This document shows positions 34,401 through 47,031 of a stretch of 64,000 bases of DNA, piece by piece (position 1 is the stretch's first letter; the number at the start of each line of letters is the position of its first letter). Source of the stretch: Cytospora piceicola (Eukaryota; Ascomycota; Sordariomycetes; Diaporthales; Cytosporaceae); contig JALQBC010000010.1 of NCBI GenBank assembly GCA_023375675.1, forward strand, positions 744,001 through 808,000, given 5' to 3'. The notes beneath the pieces were generated by a model. The model did not search any database and was not told the DNA's origin. It saw only the letters and a list, made by a program, of their open reading frames with translations. The translations under genes were made by a program, and so were the position numbers.

Positions 34401-35209
34401 TCTAAATCAATCTGACGCACCAACATATCATCCGGACAAGAATGGGTACGGGCTCCAGTCGGAAGTATCGGCCCAGGGAATAAGAATCAGGAGCACGACT
34501 TGACCGGTTTCTACATCTCACCCTGATGACAGGTTAGTATGTCAGCACCATTGATACCGCAGCCTGAGATCAAGCACGGTAATACAACCGCAGGACAGTA
34601 CAGTCAGATCTACAGAGCTGCCCGCTGCGCAGTTCGATCATCGGCGAGCACCCGGTATTGGCGATGATGTCAGTTGGAAACGTTTGCACCACGCTCGCGG
34701 CGATCCAGGCAAATCGTCTCATGTTGCCTACCTGCTTGGAACACAGCTTCCTGCAAGCGAGATCTGTAGGGCTGATCCTGTCTTCCAGAAGAATACCATG
34801 CGACTCTTGCGATAGGTTCCTACGGCGCTTATTGTCCCGCTAGCCAGGCTCACTTGCAGCATCCTCCGGGGGGTCCAGATCAACCCGTCTGGCATCGACT
34901 CCAGTCCCTCTAGCCACCTCTTCTTGGTTCCTCTTTTCCGCTGTCACGCCTTCCACCTGGTTTAGAAGCACTGCGTGAACTTCGATGATTAAGCTCGAGT
35001 GAGCTGTCACGGTGTATGGTCGAGATACGCCGGAAACAGACCAAATCTATTTTACATCTTCTATTTGGAAATCTATGTCTATTGTGGGTATCATGAGCAG
35101 AGAAGTGATGAAAACAGGCATATACCAAAATGTCAGGACTTTGGCCATATTCAAGCGAATAGCGCGTCAGTCACCTATTCCCTTCCTTCCGAGTATTGTA
35201 CCATCTTCA
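31492..35209. other. Long gene-poor stretch upstream of CRZ1
   Basis: About 3.7 kb. The first kilobase is probably the CRZ1 promoter and leader. A pyrimidine-rich tract with TCGTCT/TCGTTT words lies at 32780-32830 and a small palindrome (CCATCGATGG type) near 33040. Frames at 33782-34168 and elsewhere lack coding character. No tRNA or transposon is recognised. Confidence 0.55.
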
Positions 35210-36416
35210 TCATACTACCTCGTCCCTCTCCCACCCCTTGGGTCTGGTCGTGGGATCCAACGTCTTGCCATCCCTGTTGTACTCGGTAATGAACGGGTTC
35301 GGGTCCTCCTTCTGGTCCAGGTTGCTCAGAGTGTGGTTGACACCACGGTGGCCCGCCTCATCAGCACGGATGTACAGGATCAAGTGCCTCATGGTCCTTT
35401 GGCCCTCGGGCATGTTCCAGTACGAGACGGCGATGTCGGGCGCCTGGAACTTAGGGTCCGTCCACTTGGGCACGTAGCCCGCGTCGATCTCCCTGATGCA
35501 CCGGGTGTACGTGTGGACGGCCTCCTCCTCGAGGTACCCGACGAAGCGGTGGGAGATCTTGGGGGATATGAGGTAGCTCAGGAACATGGCGTTGCAGAAG
35601 ACGCCCTGCGCCCCCAGGATCACGAGCTTCATGAACCACCCGGGCTCGCACATCCTCATGAAGGTCAGGAGGTGCATCCGCTCGTTGAACGACTCCTCGA
35701 GGAGGGTCTCGATCCAGCCGTTGTCCCGCTTCAGGCGTCGTATGGAGTGCAAGTGTCGGAGCGCGCCGGCTACGATCCCGGGTACTCCTGCGATGGACTC
35801 GAGGAAGACAAATCGGATGAGCTGCGGTCACTCGCGTCAGCATTGATATATGGCAGGTGGGCTGGGAGGATGGAAGGATTGGAAGCGGGGCTATTGTTGT
35901 TGGAAAGTTGTGACTTTGATGAGGTTCCATGCATACCCATTGGGCCTCCGTCAGAGGCTTCTCAGCAACCACTGCCGTGGTCGGGTTCTTCATATCCGTG
36001 CCCTGCTCTGGGCTCAACCCGGTCACCTTGTCCATGCCCCACCTGCAGGTCCTTATCAACTTCCACGCCAAATAGTCACCCCAAGTCTCGGGTTTGCGGT
36101 GGCCGGGCTCGACCGCGAGCATCTCCTCCATGGTGTAGCCATGGTGGCGCCAGGCTGGGTTTGTTTTCTGGGGCTTGTCGGCCTCGTTGGTGGGGTAGAA
36201 GTCGCGGAGGTGGTTGGGCCGCGTGGTCGAGAAGGGTCGTTGCTGCTTGGGACTGGAGGTGGAGGTGGCAGGGGCGGCGAATCGCAGACTTGCGATGGGG
36301 GGGGTAGAGGTAAAGGTGGGAGAGGAATAGCTCCGGAGCAGGGGTGACACGGCTCGGCTGAGCTGCGTGGCTCGCTTTTGTGAGCAGAGCTTGGTATTTG
36401 CCCTGGGAACGAACAT
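35210..36416 (-). CDS. AOX1: Mitochondrial alternative oxidase
   Basis: Exons 36416-35937 and 35821-35210 join across a 115-nt intron (GTATGC...CGCAG) to give 363 residues, normal for fungal AOX. The N-terminal 60 or so residues are Arg/Ser-rich, as in a mitochondrial presequence. The membrane-bound diiron oxidase core is complete: FLESIAG (Glu about 168), [10 protein letters not shown] (Glu 207, His 210), LEEEAVHTY (Glu pair) and [12 protein letters not shown] (Glu, His). It oxidises ubiquinol and reduces oxygen to water on the matrix side of the inner membrane, bypassing complexes III and IV. In other fungi it is induced when the cytochrome pathway is blocked. No obvious control site was identified here. 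Confidence 0.97.
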
Positions 36417-38201
36417 ATTGAGAAGGGTGTATGTATATGGATGGTATTGTCTTCAGTATGGGGTGGGATATGATACAATATGGTGGTATTCGGTTTCGTG
36501 CCTGGAGAATAGGAAAGGCCCAGGGCAGTCTGCCTCAGGATGAGGCTGCTTATATGTGGCAATTGGCTGTAATCTCGGATGGAAGATGGCTCCGACAGTT
36601 GGGACCAGCGTGGCAAGGCGTCAGACCTGAACGGGCCACGAAAAGGGATGACCATCATGGTTACGAATACAGACCGGCTTCTACGCATTCACGATGGATG
36701 TGAGAGACGAGCCTCAACCCGAGTAGGAATCCGTAAGCACGAGTCTTACAGTCCATACGGTATGTACCTAGGTACCTGGATCGGTCGAAGGGGTGTGATC
36801 GGCGGCTGGTTATCGTCTAAGCTTTTACTCGATGGAAACTTCGAAGAACAAAGCTGTCAGCATTGCCCTGATTAGCTACACGGGCCGGACGATATCCATC
36901 TAGAACCAAGCACTGACTTAATCTTACAATCAATCCCATTGCGGCTATCCCCAAATCACGACTTTCAGCCATTGGCTAACAAGTACAGAGCGTATGTTGT
37001 GATTCCCTTATGACTGCCTATTTGGCTTCAAATGCCGTATTCAAAGTATGCTAATGACATCGATACAACCGAAGTTGACAGGAAGTGTATGTTCGATAAG
37101 GCAGAGTGCTATATTCAGGGTCGACCTGTTTCTAAATTTGTCCGGCTGCCAGCAATAGCCACGGTTCAAGGGGGCTGTCGCTACCCGGAGACGTGCCGAG
37201 AGCAAGGGACACACAGCTCGATGAAGCGGGTCCTTCTGGAAGTTTCAGCCGAGCACTCAGCCGAACGTTTAAACATTGCTCGAGTTGGTCCCCGGGCGGG
37301 ACGCCCAAATAGCCGGAATTGAATGATGTAAGTACGGCCCACGGGAGACAACTATGGAAGGCCCTACCGACTTGTTCTATCACCAGGAGAATGACCAGGA
37401 GAATGAGGCTGATCGCGCCGCAGATTCAACCTACTGTATAAAATCGGTACGGTTGATCACCTCTACATGTGGGCCGTGCCATCATAATTAGGTAGTTCCC
37501 GATATATAAGTATACAAGCCATCTTTTCTCGGCATCTTTTGAAGAAGTGAAGATGAAAATACTGCCTGTGAATTTCTCTAGCACGGGACCCCCGACTCGG
37601 CAGAGCAGGGTCGTTCGGCAGAGCCCGGTGATCAACAGGATCAACAGGGCGTGTGTGTCTTCCCGGGGCATTCTCGCAGACATTCTGGCCAATCATTCAA
37701 CACCCTTTTATTTTTATTCATGTCAGACCCACCCACGACTTCCAGCGTATCTCACCCCGTTGGTCGGTTGTGCTAGTTCTCGTTCGGAGTTCGATATTAC
37801 GTTGCCGACTATTGACCGACGCCGGAAAACCAGCCTGGCCCGCCCATATCGTCGAAAGTGGCGACCATCTTAGTATTTGGAATGAGAAAGCGATGGCCGA
37901 GGCTCTGCCGAATCAGAGAATTGAGTTTCACCTCAACACCGCCGTCATCACACTTCACCCATACTGCATATGGGTGTGTACAGACAGGTCCATTACATGT
38001 GGAGCCATGGTAGACGGTGTTTTAGGATGACAGGTACAAACTCTTAAATCTTTAAAGACCATGGCATCTAGCTAATGAAGGCTGCATGTGTCAAGACTAC
38101 AAATTGTATATTGCAGCCATCAGTCGAGCCTTTAGACACCAACACGGAAGTGAGGTCCCATCTTTTAAGAAATACTGACGACAGCATCACACTGGGGTAT
38201 T
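36417..38201. other. Gene-free spacer
   Basis: Presumed AOX promoter at the left side. It contains a TACCTAGGTACCT word at 36763-36776. Short frames elsewhere (37032-37322, 37547-38030) lack coding character. Confidence 0.55.
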
Positions 38202-39971
38202 TCATTCCGTGTCCGTCATCTCTTCGTCCACACTACCGTTTCCGACAGTGGAAGCGCCATCCTCACTATCTCCCTCAAGACTCAATACACGAGTACCGAT
38301 ATCCACTGCATCTCCGTGCTCGTCTATAACCTCTCTCGTCGCAAGCAAGCAACGCCCGCCGCCCTCGGGGGTAAGCACCGCCAACTCGCAACTTGCAGGC
38401 CGTTCCCATTTCAAATATACAAGGTCGTAATTATTCAGCTCAGACCGGAACGACGATTCCCTCCTGTGAAGTTCGCCGCCCCAGAGCATCTCATCGAACT
38501 TCGGTAGCGGGGGCCACTCAAGCGGACTCTTGGCCTGTCTCCAATGCGTGAGTTTGCCCTTCACCTCATCCCTTCGCTTAACCCACTCGTCAAGCACTTT
38601 GAGATCGAGAGTCAGTTTTCGGTAGAGAGAGAACGTGGTTGTTCAAAGACATAAGTCGAGACTGCAGCCATTGTTGCTCCCGGATCAAAGACGCTCGGGA
38701 TTCACGAAAGGACAAACTGGTGGGGATGACTATTGTCATTGAACCACTCACTAGTACAATATTCCTCGACGGGGGCATCGAGCTGAACCTCAGGGTGCTT
38801 TTCCCATACTGCCGGCAACGTGGTCGCCACGTCTAGCTCGTGCGGGTAATTCTCCTCCCGGAAGTGCACTACGAGAATGAGAGTCACCAATTGCCTGGTC
38901 GGAGAAGAAACGGGATCCGCAAGACATGATGCAAGAGTACAGCTTTTTTCGCTTGCAGATCAAGATGGTCTTGGGAATCAAGAACCAATTAGAAGGGCAA
39001 ATATGTGCTCATGAGTATTACTCACTGTCACGGGTGATGACCTCATATAGGGTAAATGTAGTGAGCTTGACGTCGTTTCTTTCTTCCTCATAGGAGAAAA
39101 TGTTGTTGATCCGGGTCGAGTTGTCTCCCTCTGTATCTCCGAGGTGGGAGGCTAAGTTGAAGTCGAATATCTTCAAAATGTCCGTGTCAGGCTCGATGAG
39201 TAAATTATAGGTAGTGATATCACCATGGACGATTCCTAGTTCCAGGTTGAGATAGTCGACGACGTCGATGAGTTGACGTAAGTGGGTCAGTCTGAAGGGG
39301 CGGGACAAGTTGTCAAGTATTGTGCCACCTTGTATATAGCAGGTCGTGAAGCCAACGACTTTGTCCTGGTAGTAGGTGACCACGGATTCGGAGTCGAAGG
39401 ACAAAGTCGGGACAGAGTCGTAGACGAGCGCGTAGAATGGGACGATGTTAGGGTGCGATGGAATGCGCATCCAGCAGTTGACTTCGTTCCATGTTGTAGC
39501 GATGTAGTCGGGGTGGATGTAGTATTTGAACGCTAACCGCCGAATGTTCTGTTCGTCCCCAGAGCCAGACTTGCAGGTGACCAAGTCCACCTGGAGGCCC
39601 ATTCGCTCCTTTTCGGTAAGTTCCGAACGGCGGACTCTGGGTACATGGGAAGGGGAACTCGTTGTATATGGGTACCAGGGAATCTGAGTTCTATCCTTGC
39701 TCGCAACTGTCGAGCAAGATAGAAGCTCCCCTGCTTGCCCGACCTCGACCAGCAGGGCATCTCGCGGGATATCATCATCAATGTGTTCGGCGAGCGCCTC
39801 GAGGATAATATCCTCGTCTTCCTCATGCCATGCTGTCCCTACGCTGATAGTGCGCCGCTGGTCCCAGTCGTGGACAACCCACAGTGAGCCCGTGGTGCCA
39901 TATCTGAATGCTGGCCGCGAAGCCTTGGAGGTAAATCGCTGGTCGGGACGGCAATGGTCATAATGACCCAT
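38202..39971 (-). CDS. Kinase-like protein with HGD...DFN motifs
   Basis: Exons 39971-39026, 38868-38752 and 38596-38202 give 485 residues; both introns are phase 1 with GTGAGT donors. The N-terminal half has no recognised domain. The kinase-like core shows AFKYY (candidate VAIK lysine), TWNEVNCW (candidate alpha-C Glu), HPNIVPFYALVYD, catalytic-loop HGDITTYNLL and IFDFNLA in the DFG position. Glycine is replaced by Asn, and no Gly-rich loop is obvious. The C-terminus (EEY...LDEWVKRRDE, YLKWERP) resembles the tail of fungal-expanded kinase-like proteins. Activity cannot be decided: the catalytic Asp and metal-binding Asn are kept. The exon 2 acceptor was chosen on phase and sequence sense. 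Confidence 0.75.
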
Positions 39972-41296
39972 GACTCCGTGATATGACTACACGGACAAGA
40001 CGAGAATAATCAGGAGAGAAGAAGTAGTGTAGGGGCCGGGCGGGGAAAGTCGAGACTGAGCGGGGCCGATCTATTGATAGTTGTCCTGAAAGAGGGAGTG
40101 GAATGAAAGGAAAATTGAGTTGCAGAGGTCCAAAATTCAGCATCAAAATATATTTGAAACGTTTTCGGATTCAAAGAACATACAACGTATATGTGGATCT
40201 GTTGGGCTGAACGAAGTCCTGGCAAGTGTGGTTATCAGTATATCAGTATATGCTTGTCCATCATGGAAGCCAGTTATAGTAAGTTGATCAACTTGTCTTT
40301 GCCCAGGTGGGCTTTTTTTTCAGGCAGTAATTCAAGTCTGCGCCCAGCCCTCGAGGAGAGCTGTATGCTTGAAGTAGCATGCGCAAGGGAGCAGGCTTTC
40401 GTTCATCTCGCACGACCTTATGATTCTAATCAAAGTATTATAAGTTCCACTGGATTCAAATGTGGTTGAAGTGTCATTATCTGTGGTGTTTTCAATAGAG
40501 GGCGAAGAAGGCTTGGGGAAGGAGGCACGAGGCGTCAAGACAAGAGAAATAGCTACTGCGGTTGTGTGGGTCTTGACGTTATGGGGGATAAGTTGTCTCA
40601 GTGCTGGTCAGCTGATTAGATGGTTAGCAGTTTATATGGTTGTATGGCTATATGGTCGGCTGATTATATGGTTGGCAGGTTGGCAGGTGGCAGCCAGGTA
40701 CTTGAGTTCATCCTTGAGCACAGTCGCAGTAGCTGTTCCCCAAGACAATATAATAATGAACAAAACTACCGGTCTGCGCTTCATTTCATATCTGCTCGAA
40801 TGTTTATGAAGAACTGCATCAAGCGTACTGAATAAAAAGCTCATGTCATAAGAACGCAAAGTGAATGTTGGTAGGTAGCTTGCTTGTTGCTCCTCATGCA
40901 AGAAGGAGGCACGTCTGTACGTAAACAAAACTGGCTTACACAACCTTGGAAGCCTCAAGGTATGACTAAGTAAGTGTGGCTTGGGAGAGTGGCGTGGGAA
41001 AAGTGGCTTGCTGGCTTGCAGGCTTCCAAGCTTCCAAGGTTCTTCTGGATTCTCAGGCACCCTTGCTAAAATTTGACCCCTCCATCTTTTGTCGCCTGTC
41101 GCCCGTTCCCCGCGCCTAAACCGGAGTGTCTTTTTCTGCTCGCGCCCGACACAATACCTGGAAGCCTGATATTGTTCCTGCCGGTATCTCGAGCCTCAAA
41201 GCCTCAAACCCGTCTTCTTCTTATCGACTCCACACGTTCGGCGACTTTCATAGCCTCTCTACCTGCACCTTCTCGACACTCCAAAAAACCGTCAAA
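39972..41296. other. Intergenic between divergent genes
   Basis: Shared upstream region of the kinase-like gene (left) and eIF3j (right). TATATGG/TGATTATATGG words repeat at 40635-40675. A 50-residue minus-strand frame at 40632-40784 begins like a signal peptide but has no support for being a gene. Confidence 0.5.
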
Positions 41297-42422
41297 ATGG
41301 GAAACTGGGGTAAGTCAAGCCCGGACTAGTCATCGTCCTCTCACCAAAGCCAAAGATTCATCATCATCCTCTATGTGTACGAGATGGCCGCCGAGTCCAC
41401 CTGCATACGGTGTTGAGGATCTTTTGCGACCTGCCTGCCGTTGGTGAACCACGATACGGTGGCTGTTCTTCTTCATACCATGACGGGCGTAACCGCACTC
41501 TTTTATTTGCAGGGCTGACCTGTTTCCTTCCCGATAGACGACGAAGAGTCCGATGCCTCGAGCTCCCCCGAGGAGACCACAAAGGTCGGCGCTGCCAGCC
41601 GCCGCAAGTTCGACGATGAGGAAGACGAAGATGAGGTAGGCTTCCCGCCTCCGCCAGCCACATCATCATCAGACCGGCCGCTAACCTCCGGGTACACAGG
41701 TGCTAGAGTCTTGGGACGCCGCCGAGGACTCTGAGGTCGAGCGCGAGAAGACCAAGAAGGCGGAGGAGGCCAAGGCCAAGGCCGAGGCCGAGGCCAAGGC
41801 CAACAAGAAGTCCAAGGCCAAGCGCCTGCAGGAGAAGATTGCGGAGCGCCAGCGCCGCAAGGAGGCGGGAGAGGACACCGAGGACGACGACGACGAGGAG
41901 GAGGAGACCGAGGCCGAGAAGAGGGCACGCCTCGCCGCGGCCCAGAAGGAGGAGGACCTCAAGCACGCCGAGGACCTCTTCGGCGGCGTCGGCGGCGTCC
42001 CCGCCTCCCGCAAGGCCACCATCAAGGGCTCCGTCGTCCCCGACCCCAAGGACCCCAACAACCTGATCGACCTGTCGACCATGCCCCTCTTCGACCCAAA
42101 GACCAAGTCGCAGTTCGAGCAGCTGCGCGAGGTCATCGGCCCCATCATCGGCGGCAACTACAAGAAGGCCCACTACTCCCTCTTCATGATCGAGTTCGCC
42201 AAGCAGCTGGCCAAGGAGATGCCCAGCGACCAGATCAAGAAGGTCGCCAGCGCCCTGACCACCCTCGGCAACGAGAAGATGAAGGAGGAGAAGGCCCAGG
42301 AGAAGGGAGGCAAGAAGTCCAAGGCGGCCAAGACCAAGACCACGCTGGCCATCGCCAGGCCCTCCCAGACCGACACCACCGCCTACGACGAGGACGCCTA
42401 CGGCGACGATGACTTCATGTGA
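41297..42422 (+). CDS. HCR1: Translation initiation factor eIF3 subunit j (Hcr1)
   Basis: Three exons (41297-41309, 41538-41635, 41700-42422) give 277 residues. The first exon encodes only MGNWG-type sequence; the second starts DDEESDASSS. The protein is acidic at the N-terminus and then has a Lys/Glu-rich helix (KAEAEAKANKKSKAKRLQEK). The conserved core contains DLFGGVG, DLSTMPLFDPKTKSQFEQLR, a C-terminal helical part and a tail ending YGDDDFM, typical of eIF3j. It binds the 40S subunit near the mRNA channel and also assists 20S pre-rRNA processing in yeast. Introns of 228 and 64 nt are GT-AG. Confidence 0.93.
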
Positions 42423-43523
42423 ACGAGGAACTCAAGACCAGGGTCTCCCCCCCCCCCTCACACATTGCTGACACGGCGCCGAGTCTGGTCTGCTCCCGTC
42501 GGGACAGGGGCCTCACGGTCAGGCTTGCAACCCTCTTTTCCAACCTGTCGAGGAACACCAGCCCTGCCTCCCCCCTCCCCCTGTCTATAATAGCAGCCTG
42601 TACGCAAGAACAAAAGAGGCAGCCCCGGCCGAACGTCAGTCGTCGCAATATCTACCACATCCCGGGGTCGAGTCGCGCAAGGGGCCCAAGAAGACGATAG
42701 AGGGCCTTTGGACGCCGGAGCGGTATCACACAGGCCCGGACGGATCTGCCTCAGGGGTTTAGCTACTTATCGGCAAGACAGGAGAATTTAAATAGAACAT
42801 GGCGGGCGCTGCATCTGAAAGGAAGGATACCTAATAATATATTCCATCTGATTTGATCGCGGGCTGGCTCTTGGGGCCAGGGCGAAAATGTGAAGAGACT
42901 CGCAAATACCTAGTGAGGGGTGAAGAGTTCGTGCATTGAGTTTCGAGACACCGAGAGCCCAATAGGCTCAGCTAGGTCGGAATAGGATCTGTTGTAATTC
43001 CCCGGGATATATGTTAAAATGCCCTTCTTCCACCTCGTAGGCTGTCTCGGCGATCACCATCACTGTGTCGACTCACTTTATATACACTCCTCCACAGGCG
43101 GGAATAACAAATATCTTGCGTTTCGACACATCTTCATTGCCCTTCTTGTCTACCTGTATATAATCAATCCCCTATCTGTTCTACACATCCACCCATCCCC
43201 ATAACAACGCATACATCGTCAGGGTATCAATGCCGTTCGTTTCATTCCTGACTTGGACTGCACAGACAAAGAGAACCCAACAAAAACCCCAAAAAAGGGG
43301 GGCCGGTCGTCAGAACTCCTAATAATAAATAAACATACAATGCGCCCCCGCCCCCCTTCCCCTCCCCTTCCCCCCGTTCCCCTCTCGAACGCCGTGCCTG
43401 CTATCTTGTTACAGTCGTCGTATTCATGCATTCCCATATATAAGAAACAATCAAAGCAAAAACATTCGAGTGGCGAGTCTGTCCTGCCGGTTCCGTCCTC
43501 CCCGCCGGCATAAAATCCTTTCC
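42423..43523. other. Intergenic between convergent genes
   Basis: Probably 3' untranslated sequence of eIF3j and MDM31. It holds a C-rich tract at 43342-43386 (CCCCCGCCCCCC, CCCCTCCCC words) that could form a quadruplex on the minus strand. No gene is visible. Confidence 0.55.
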
Positions 43524-45734
43524 CTAGGTGATCAGGTCGCCCGCGACGCCCACGAGCAGGGCCTGCAGCGCGACGCTGACGGCCCAGAAGCCCACCTTCT
43601 TGAGCCTCTTGACGCGCGAGTGCTGGTCCTCGACGTCCCGGGCGAACGCCGAGTACACCTCGGCCGACATGTCGTCCATCAGGCCGCAGTCGAAGATGGT
43701 CCAGGACCCGTCAAAGTCCGGGTGCCGCTTGACGATGCGGCAGTTGATCGGGATGTACGTGTGCTTGGCGTTGATGTAGGCCACGATGGGCCGGATCAGG
43801 TTCTGGTTCACGTACGACATGTCCGGGCTGGCGTGGAACATAGGCACCGAGGCCCGCACGTCGTTGAGGTGGATGCGGAGGTCCATGACCAGGTAGCGAG
43901 GAGGTTCCTCCCGCTGCTTGGCGGCGTCTGACGTTTCATCCGTCTTAGTTGTGGTGGCTGGTGATCCATCAGCATGTACCTCGGTACCTTCCGCAAGGTG
44001 GCCCTTGGTTGGGCCCGATGCTTCATTGCTGATGGTATAGAGGTTGCTAGCACTCCCGAGGTCCTGTTCTAGGAGGCGTAGGTACCGGTTACTTGTCACT
44101 GCTTCTTCCATCTTGTCGTAAAAGTCGCTCATGACTTTGCCAATGCTTTCGTCCGGGTCAGCAGGGAACATGACATCAGCCACGATATCGACGTTTCCCT
44201 CGTAGATCCAACCGAAAGTGCCTTCAACACCGCGGTTCAGATGGTCAATCTTAAGACCGTCGATTCGTAGTCTGCTGAACTTTTTCCACGCACTTGGTTC
44301 CCCAAGGTTGTCGGAGGCGTACTTCTCCTCGCCGGCTGGTGCGCCGTGGACCTGCTTTGGATGTATTGTGAACAGCGAGCCATCGAATGACCCCGACATG
44401 TGCGCTGCTGACAAAAAGTCGTAGAATAGCCATTGTTTCCGTAGCTGTGGGAGTTCGCAGCTAAAGATGCTCACCGAGAATGGGCGGAAGCCGCCCGGCT
44501 GATGAACGGTAACCAGCAGATCTTCAATCTTGAAATGTTCAATCTCGAAATCACCTGGCTGGTATGTGTGACGATACGATAATGGGTCTCTCAGCTCCCC
44601 TGACCAGTGGACTGACGTGCGGTCGACGACGCCACGGACTCCCTTCACCTCCACATCCTTGAGGGGACCTGTGCTATTCCACCACTTGGCGAAGGATAGT
44701 GTGACGTTGACCTCGCTGATGGTCACGTCGAACTGTGTGTAATTTCCATCATCCTCGTGGACTTGTGAGTCTGGCTGTGCAGCCGCGGCAGCGGCAGCCG
44801 CGTCGGTAGGTGATCCCTTCGAGACGGACGACTTGGTCTGGCCTGGCCGACGGGACACGAATACATTTCGGATGGTGATGACGCCGTCTCTCCATTTCGG
44901 CACAATAGCAGACTCGAAAACGATGGTCACACCGGCTGCCTGGGTGAGGTAGTCGCCAATCCACCGTGCAAGTGTTTCCTGGGCGAAGACGGTGTTTACC
45001 AGGAGGATGAGGAGCGAGGCGAACGTGGTGGTTCCAACGAGGATCCATACAAAGTGTCCGAACAATATCCACGATACGAAAGCGCCCCATTCATCAGCAT
45101 TGAACGGCCTTGCGCTACGTATAGAGAACCACTTGAAGCGCACCTTGAGCCTCTGCCAGAACCCTGTGGCTGCGGCAAGAAGCTCATCCTTCGTAGGTCG
45201 ATGGGGCATTTTTGGTAGATGTGGTAGGTGTGGTAGGTGTAGGTATTTCGAGACCGACTCGGTGAGACTGTCGTGGGCCCCTTCCATGCTCGTCTTCGCC
45301 GTTTCTGGGTCCTTGGGACTCTGTGGCACATGTTGTGTGGGTTTCTGCTCTAAGCTCGCTGCTTTGCCCTCCTCTTTTGCGTTGTCATGTTTCCACCGGC
45401 GCTGTGCCCGCCCGGGTTGACGGGACGTATGTATGGTTCGTATCCATGCTTGCCTGGCCAAGCGGCCAACACTGGCGCTGCTCGTGGTGCTCGATATCAC
45501 GGATTCCGCAGCGGCGCTGCAGCTTGTCACGGTCTGAGAAGAGGACGCAGGCGAGTCGATCCCAAATAATAGGAGCCCACCAGAGCAGTGTCGCCGCAAG
45601 TTATACTGTGGTATTGTTCGAGATTGTGGGAGGGATGAGGACGCAAACTTGGGAAAGCCGAACGGTCGTTGGGCGGTCGATCGTGTGATGCGCCCGATGC
45701 CCTCCCAGGCGGAAGTCCAGACTTTGCTAGACAT
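43524..45734 (-). CDS. MDM31: Mitochondrial inner-membrane protein MDM31
   Basis: Uninterrupted frame of 736 residues from the ATG at 45734 (MSSKVWTSAWEG). The N-terminus is Arg/Ser-rich, as for a mitochondrial presequence. A transmembrane pair lies near residues 200-250 (WGAFVSWILFGHFVWILVGT and ASLLILLVNTVFA). A large intermembrane-space domain follows, with WIGDYLTQAAGVTIVFESAI, IRNVFVSRRP and GVRGVVDRTSVHW, all characteristic of the Mdm31/Mdm32 family. A final hydrophobic segment sits at the C-terminus. In yeast Mdm31 and Mdm32 maintain mitochondrial shape and nucleoids and affect cardiolipin traffic. It lies tail to tail with eIF3j. Confidence 0.92.
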   Translation of the reverse strand: MSSKVWTSAWEGIGRITRSTAQRPFGFPKFASSSLPQSRTIPQYNLRRHCSGGLLLFGIDSPASSSQTVTSCSAAAESVISSTTSSASVGRLARQAWIRTIHTSRQPGRAQRRWKHDNAKEEGKAASLEQKPTQHVPQSPKDPETAKTSMEGAHDSLTESVSKYLHLPHLPHLPKMPHRPTKDELLAAATGFWQRLKVRFKWFSIRSARPFNADEWGAFVSWILFGHFVWILVGTTTFASLLILLVNTVFAQETLARWIGDYLTQAAGVTIVFESAIVPKWRDGVITIRNVFVSRRPGQTKSSVSKGSPTDAAAAAAAAQPDSQVHEDDGNYTQFDVTISEVNVTLSFAKWWNSTGPLKDVEVKGVRGVVDRTSVHWSGELRDPLSYRHTYQPGDFEIEHFKIEDLLVTVHQPGGFRPFSVSIFSCELPQLRKQWLFYDFLSAAHMSGSFDGSLFTIHPKQVHGAPAGEEKYASDNLGEPSAWKKFSRLRIDGLKIDHLNRGVEGTFGWIYEGNVDIVADVMFPADPDESIGKVMSDFYDKMEEAVTSNRYLRLLEQDLGSASNLYTISNEASGPTKGHLAEGTEVHADGSPATTTKTDETSDAAKQREEPPRYLVMDLRIHLNDVRASVPMFHASPDMSYVNQNLIRPIVAYINAKHTYIPINCRIVKRHPDFDGSWTIFDCGLMDDMSAEVYSAFARDVEDQHSRVKRLKKVGFWAVSVALQALLVGVAGDLIT

Positions 45735-47031
45735 TGTGCTGTCGGCAATGCAGGACGAACATGGTGAAGGAACCCGGAAGTTGTTGTTTTTGGTAACGGG
45801 TTGGCGGGAGACTGAGACTAGCTGATTCACCCAAAGTCCAAACACTGACGTCGATCTGCCGGATATACAAGCTGCAGTACGTCCGTACCTATCTATGTAT
45901 GCCACTAGCGACTAGCGACTAGCACACACACCGACTAGTATGACCGTTGGTCAAGACGGCGGAATGACCGGTTGATGTCGTTTATTACCGTATCACTGAG
46001 ATATCGCCGTGTACTTCGTTCATCACAGGCGGTGGACTGTAGAGAAGAGTTGGCGGATCCTGTGGTGTTGGTGGGTTGACGTTGAAAACCTCCGCAGAGC
46101 AGTGCCCCCCCAAAAAAATATCACAAGCCAAGAGCGAACGGGTTCGGGTGAAATGCAAATGTCGTGCAGCTCAAAAGCTCCATATAACAAAGGTGCCCAA
46201 TGCGTCGAAACGGGATGTTCGGCGAAAACAACCAGGGATAAACCAAGGGTACCAGGTACTGAACCTAGTATGTTATGTGACTGGAAGACGATGCTCTACT
46301 CCGGAGAGAAAGTTGCAGAGTCTGACGGGAGAAGAGAGGCCACTGTAGGCAAATAGTCAGCTTGAACTCTGGACTCGGGGACTCTGGGACTCTGGGACTC
46401 TAGGCCATGAAGAGAACTTCACGCGATAACGCGCTAACGAGCCAGTCAGCCAGCTCTAACATCCCCTGCCAAAGCTGCTGGATACCTACTGTGATAGATA
46501 GTACCTACTGTAGGTAGGTATCAGGCGGTATGTACTCAGGTACCCAGATACGTGCAAGGGTCCCTGAGCCCCCGGCAAGCTTCTGGACGCCAGGGACTTC
46601 TACAGCAACTAACACTAGCAAATCGATAAGGAGCGATTGTCGATCCCCGCTCCACACTGGACCACCAACTTTTCGGCGGTGCGGGACGCAAAAAATCGGG
46701 CAGTAAAAGTTCCCAAGTTCCAAGGGGACCAACCGACCATCTTTCGCATTTTGACAATCCGACTGCGACGAGGAAAAACACACAACAACATCCTCATCTT
46801 GATCTTAGCATAGCCGAGACAGACGTTCTTCGAATATCTTCACGTCGAATTCGAGAGAGCATATAATCCCGGACACACACACACGACTGCGAACCCAATA
46901 CGGGATCCATCCACCTCCCACTCGCCTCCTCCCCTCCTCCGCCTTATCGGCTCCGCGATAACCTCGAACTCGGAGCGCGATCAACCCTCTGTCTCGTAAA
47001 CTTACACCCACCCCACACACACACCCACACA
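45735..47031. other. Intergenic between divergent MDM31 and PNO1
   Basis: Two promoters are expected. Short repeats include GACTCTGGGACTCTGGGACTC at 46374-46400 and a TACCTACTGTAGGTAGGTA word at 46501-46519. CA-rich and CT-rich leader sequence precedes PNO1. No gene is seen. Confidence 0.55.

Noticed and set aside
40632..40784. 50-residue minus-strand frame starting MKRRPVVLFIIILSW, signal-peptide-like
   Set aside because: No splice continuation gives an open frame, and nothing else supports coding; kept only as a mention.
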